From contig NZ_CP016616.1 in the NCBI RefSeq assembly GCF_002741015.1, positions 4,483,501 through 4,547,500 on the forward strand: DNA of 64,000 nt, read 5' to 3'. This DNA is from Microvirga ossetica. GTDB lineage: Bacteria; Pseudomonadota; Alphaproteobacteria; Rhizobiales; Beijerinckiaceae. Within the stretch, counting starts at the first letter, position 1; the number at the start of each line of letters is the position of its first letter. Positions 60,399-64,000 of this stretch are shown here, in pieces. The notes below the pieces were generated by a model that had not been told where the DNA came from, searched no databases, and saw only the letters and a list, made by a program, of their open reading frames with translations. Position numbers and translations under genes: made by a program.

Positions 60399-62105
60399 AT
60401 GCAATATGTCGACCCCCGATTCCTTGTCCGCAGCCGGGCAGCTTTTCGCTCCGAGAACCAGGCCACTCTGGCGGATGTGAAGCGCCTCGCCGAAGCCGAT
60501 ACCGGCCTGACCAACACCCAGCGCCGCGACCTCATCTCGGCACTGAACCGCGTAGAGCAGGTGTTCGTGATGCCGTTGGAGAAGCTCGAAGCGAGCCCGC
60601 GCCGCGTGCGCGAGCTGTTTGTGTCCAAGAGCCCGGCGCAGGCGAATCTGTCCGAGAAGACCTTCGCCAACATCCGCTCCCTGGTCGTTCAGGCCCTGGA
60701 GCGCTATGCCGCTCCCCCCTTGCCGCTGTCCCAGCGCATTCCCATTGCGCCGTCCTGGCAGGCGCTGCTCGATCGGATCGAGCCCCCATATCAGCGCCAG
60801 GCACTCTACCGCCTCGCTACCTACAGCTCGGTCATGGGCATCGCGCCGAAAGAGGTCACGACGCAAGCGCTGATCGGTCTTTTCGAGGCGCTCGAAGCGG
60901 AAGAGGCGATCAAGGGCCCGAAGAGCATCATCAAGAACACCATCTCCAATTGGAATCGCTCAGCCCGAACCGTGCCCGGCTGGCCCCAGGTGCCCTTGTC
61001 TTCGCCGTTCAAGCAGGAGCCGTATACGCTGCCCCTGAGTGCCTTTCCCACTTCCTTCCAGGAAGACGTGGGACGCTGGCGAGAGCGGATGGCGAATCCC
61101 GATCCGCTCGACGAGGAGGCCCCAGCTCGCGCGCTGCGCCCGGCGACCATCGAGAGCCGGGTTTACAACTTCCGCCAGTTTGCCTCGGCGCTCGTCCATA
61201 CCGGCCATCTGCCGGCCGAAGCGATCGCGTCCTTGTCGACTCTGTTCCAGCCGGAAGCGTTCAAGGCCGCCCTTCGCTTCTTCCTCGAGCGCTCGGGGAA
61301 GAAGACTCAGCGTGTGCACAACCTCGCCCGCTCCATGCGCCTGATCGCGAAGCACTACTGCCGGATGGACGAGGCAACCCTAGCCACTCTGGAGAAGATC
61401 TGCCGCAAGCTCGATCCCGGCAACCGGCGTCAGATGACGGAACGCAATCGCAAGCGTCTCGGCCAGTTCGATGATCCACGCAATGTGGCCCGCCTGCTGA
61501 CGTTCCCGGAGCAGGAGAGCAAACGGGCTGCCGGCGAGAAGAATCCTTTGCGCGCTGCCAAAGCCATGGAACGCGCCGTAGCGGTAGACCTGCTCATCCG
61601 CTGCGGCCTGCGCATTTCCTCGCTGCGGACGCTGCAACTCGCCGACTTCACCTGGCTCAGCTCGGGACTGGCCGTGCTCGTCGTGCCGGCGGAGCGCACC
61701 AAGACCGGCCGTCCGCTGGAGTTCGCACTCAATGCCGAGATCACGGCGCGCCTGAAGCATCACATCGCGACGTTCCGCTCGCGCTTGCTGGAGGCGGACG
61801 GGACCTATCTCTTTCCCGGGCCCCAGGGTGGACCGCGGTCCAAAACCGCAATGTCCGACGCCATCCGCCGGGGCATGCGGCGGGCAGGACTGGAGATGAA
61901 CCCGCATCTGTTCCGTCATGCGATTGCCAAGATCGCAGTCGAGGCCGATCCCGGCGCCTACCTTCCCGTGTCGCGCGTTCTCGGCCACACCACGCTCGAC
62001 ACCACCATGGGCCATTATCTCGGCACCGAGTCGAAAGCCGCCGGACGTCACGTCGATCGCCTGCTCGACGAGGCCAAGGCCAAAGCTCCGAAGGGGAAGC
62101 GTTAA
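60399..62105 (+). CDS. Large tyrosine recombinase/integrase 1
   Basis: This 568-aa site-specific recombinase has the catalytic domain in the last 200 residues: Arg in LLIRCGLRISSLRTLQLAD, Lys in ERTKTGRPLEF, His-x-x-Arg in HLFRHAIAKIAVE, and the His/Tyr pair in VLGHTTLDTTMGHYLG. The N-terminal ~350 residues are unusually long for an integrase and probably include SAM-like core-binding and extra domains. Its stop overlaps the next recombinase start (TAATG). Confidence 0.9.
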   Translation: MQYVDPRFLVRSRAAFRSENQATLADVKRLAEADTGLTNTQRRDLISALNRVEQVFVMPLEKLEASPRRVRELFVSKSPAQANLSEKTFANIRSLVVQALERYAAPPLPLSQRIPIAPSWQALLDRIEPPYQRQALYRLATYSSVMGIAPKEVTTQALIGLFEALEAEEAIKGPKSIIKNTISNWNRSARTVPGWPQVPLSSPFKQEPYTLPLSAFPTSFQEDVGRWRERMANPDPLDEEAPARALRPATIESRVYNFRQFASALVHTGHLPAEAIASLSTLFQPEAFKAALRFFLERSGKKTQRVHNLARSMRLIAKHYCRMDEATLATLEKICRKLDPGNRRQMTERNRKRLGQFDDPRNVARLLTFPEQESKRAAGEKNPLRAAKAMERAVAVDLLIRCGLRISSLRTLQLADFTWLSSGLAVLVVPAERTKTGRPLEFALNAEITARLKHHIATFRSRLLEADGTYLFPGPQGGPRSKTAMSDAIRRGMRRAGLEMNPHLFRHAIAKIAVEADPGAYLPVSRVLGHTTLDTTMGHYLGTESKAAGRHVDRLLDEAKAKAPKGKR

Positions 62106-62293
62106 TGGCCCGACCCATCGATCCGATGCGCCGCGCTCTGCCGGCGTCCGAATGGCCGCAGGCCGACCAGGAGGCTTGGGCGGCAGCACAAGCCGCCGGC
62201 GACATTTTTGACGAGGGCGGCGGTGCGGCGCATTGGGCGTCGCGCACGCGCCAGACCAACGAGCAGCATTACGGCCGCTGGCTTGGTTACCTA

Positions 62294-63345
62294 AAGCGCT
62301 TTTGGGATCAGTGTAGGGCATAGCCGGCATGCCTGATCCAGCCTCGGGCATCCTTTGCGGTGATGGTGTCGAGGGCGGGTTTGAGTTCCGCTTCCAAAGC
62401 TTCAAGAGTGCGAGGCGCTTTCGCCTTGAGCCGCTCTTTCATCTTGGCCCAGGCGGGCTCGATCGGGTTGAACTCCGGGGAATAGCGCGGCAGGTACAAA
62501 AGCCCGATCCCGGCCTGCGCGAGCAGGTCTCGCACTTCTGTGGCCCGATGCGGGCGCAGGTTGTCCAACACCAGAATGGCATCCGGCTTGGTGCGTTTGA
62601 GGGCCGGTACCAGGATTTGCTCGAGATAGGCCAAAAGCACGGAGGTCGAGGTCGAGGCCTCGATGCTCATCGTAGCGACCAGGCCCTCACAGGCGAGTGC
62701 GCCCAAGACCGTCAGCCGCTGCCACGAGCCGAGCGGGATTGACCCATAGGCGCGTTGCCCACGTGGCGCTCGCGCATGAGTGCGGGCCATCTTGGTGGTC
62801 ACTCCGCTCTCATCGAGGAACACCAGGCGTTCCACGGGAAGCTCGCTCATCTGCTGGCGGTAAGCCTCGCGCTCGGCGGCAATCTCGGGCCGCTCCTGCT
62901 CGGCCGCCCGAAGGGTCTTTTTTTCGGACGCAGCTTGAGCCGCTTGAGCGCCTCGCAGATCACCGCCAGACACACCGTCACGCCCGTTCGCTCGGCCAGG
63001 CGCTCGCGGTACTCGCGCAGCAGCGCGTCATTGTCTTCGGCCACGAGCTGACGCAGCACCTCCAGAGCTGCTGCATCCAGGCGCGAGGGCACGCCGCCGC
63101 TGTGCGGCTTGGGACAGCGTCGGCCCTCCTCGCGCTCTTGGCGGCGCCAGTTCGAGACGGTGGCGGGGCAGACCTGGAAGCGGCGGGCAATCTCAACCTG
63201 AGGAAGGTCGCCACGCGCACAGGCGACAAGAACACGCTCACGCAGATCAGGAGAATAGGGCTGGGGCATGGTTTGCCTCCCGGGCCATATCCCAGTCAAC
63301 GCACAGACCACCCGAAGCGATTCAAGTCCAGATCAAAAGCGCTTT
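62294..63345 (-). mobile_element. IS630-family insertion sequence
   Basis: The element is 1052 bp with terminal inverted repeats AAGCGCTTTTG/CAAAAGCGCTT and a duplicated TA target (62292-62293, 63346-63347), as expected for IS630/mariner-type elements. It carries one transposase in two overlapping frames on the minus strand. Confidence 0.92.
62308..63269 (-). CDS. IS630 transposase made by frameshift
   Basis: The first frame (from ATG 63269) has the HTH region (LPQVEIARRFQVCPATVSNW). The second has the DDE catalytic domain: Asp in VFLDESGVTTKM, Asp in LVLDNLRPHRATE and Glu in FNPIEPAWAKMKERL. The frames meet at a run of seven A on the minus strand (62924-62918), where a -1 slip turns LRPKK into KTLRAAEQ. 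Such A-runs are known slippage sites in this family, so the split is probably programmed rather than decay. Confidence 0.85.
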
Positions 63346-64000
63346 AGCCTGGATAGGAGCGCCACAGAAGCAAGCTCATCCTGCCGATCGGGTGACGCGC
63401 GAGTCGGTCAGCGCCTACAACCGGCATCTTGCGACGCTCGTCGCCCCGCGCACGCGCCTGTCGATGCTGGTTGGCCTGAAGGTGATGATGCAGGCGATGG
63501 CGCCAGATCGGACCTGGCGCTGGCTGCAGGACGCGTGTAATCGGGTCCAGATCAGTGCCAGGCCGAGCAGGGACAAGCGGGCCCGGATGCGGCCGACCGC
63601 CGAGATCTTTGCCGCCGCGGTCGCGGAGCTGGAGCGTCTGCCTGCTGATTCCCTGTCGCTCAAGCAGGCCCTGGCCTACCGCGATGCCCTCATGCTCGCC
63701 CTTTTGGCGCTGCGGCCGCTGCGGGTGAAGAACTTTTCGAGCCTCGAACTCGGGCGGCACCTGATCCAAACCGAAGGCGGATGGCTCATCACCATTCCGG
63801 CCGACGAGACCAAGACGCGTCAGCTGGTCAGCTTCGAGCTGCCCGGTCCGCTCTTACCCTGGTTCGAGCGCTACCTGTCCACGGTACGGCCGCTGTTTCC
63901 GCAAGCGGTCGAATCGTCCAGGCTGTGGCTGGGCAAGGAGGGCGTTATGCGCGATTCCCACAATGTCTATCAGCGACTCACGAGGTTGACCCGGCGGCTG

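Larger units (their letters stand above)
62105..64000 (+). pseudogene. Tyrosine recombinase 2, split by IS630 and cut by the window end
   Basis: The frame begins MARPIDPMRRALPASEWPQA and is interrupted after WLGYL at 62293. It resumes at 63346 with AWIGAPQKQAHPADRV once the IS630 element and one TA are removed, in the same frame. The second part shows the core-binding region and the start of the catalytic domain (ALLALRPLRVKNFSSLELG with Arg, then DETKTRQLVSFEL with Lys) and is still open at 64000. Without precise excision the gene is broken. Confidence 0.8.

Overview
The window is high-GC DNA from an alphaproteobacterium of the Rhizobiales (Hyphomicrobiales), most like Microvirga/Methylobacterium-type soil bacteria. 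The basis is an ExoR-type Sel1 protein, a DUF6894-like small protein, Rhizobiales-style palindromic intergenic repeats, many RTX proteins and a TRAP/ABC-rich accessory gene set. No rRNA, convincing tRNA or CRISPR array was seen. All names come from reading motifs; no database search was run.

Region 1 (1-16 kb) is mostly housekeeping: a methylcrotonoyl-CoA carboxylase beta chain, tandem lipoproteins (one frameshifted), a PCMT-like methyltransferase, a large RTX protein, IlvD overlapping ExoR, exonuclease III, a ceramidase remnant, a DHFR-like protein, an Old Yellow Enzyme, an aldo/keto reductase and a coiled-coil DNA-binding-like protein.

Region 2 (16.3-34.7 kb) is the most interesting part. 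Fourteen boxes of the form TGTGA-N6-TCACA lie in front of micro-genes (25-88 aa), two matching small-RNA candidates, a LapG-like protease, a type I secretion adaptor and ABC permease, and two small repeat or His-rich proteins that look like its cargo. The same block encodes two Crp/Fnr regulators, one with the CRP-type RETVxR recognition helix. It also holds a sensor - Ser/Thr kinase - class III cyclase operon whose kinase and cyclase share an unnamed C-terminal module, and a caspase-fold protein with no cysteine. I infer a local cyclic-nucleotide circuit controlling secretion of short cell-surface proteins.

Region 3 (34.7-47.7 kb) is catabolic: a Tat-exported amidohydrolase, LysR and GntR regulators, an esterase/ABC-sugar/isomerase/oxidoreductase operon that lacks an ATPase gene, and a TRAP transporter.

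Region 4 (48.4-64 kb) is a mobile-element graveyard. A 1372-codon RTX/cadherin-like adhesin gene is split by an IS21-family element (7-bp target duplication) and has a DDE-transposase element with a passenger gene 42 bp upstream of its start. After these come a frameshifted AraC gene, a small HTH gene, a large tyrosine recombinase, and a second recombinase split by an IS630 element and running off the window.
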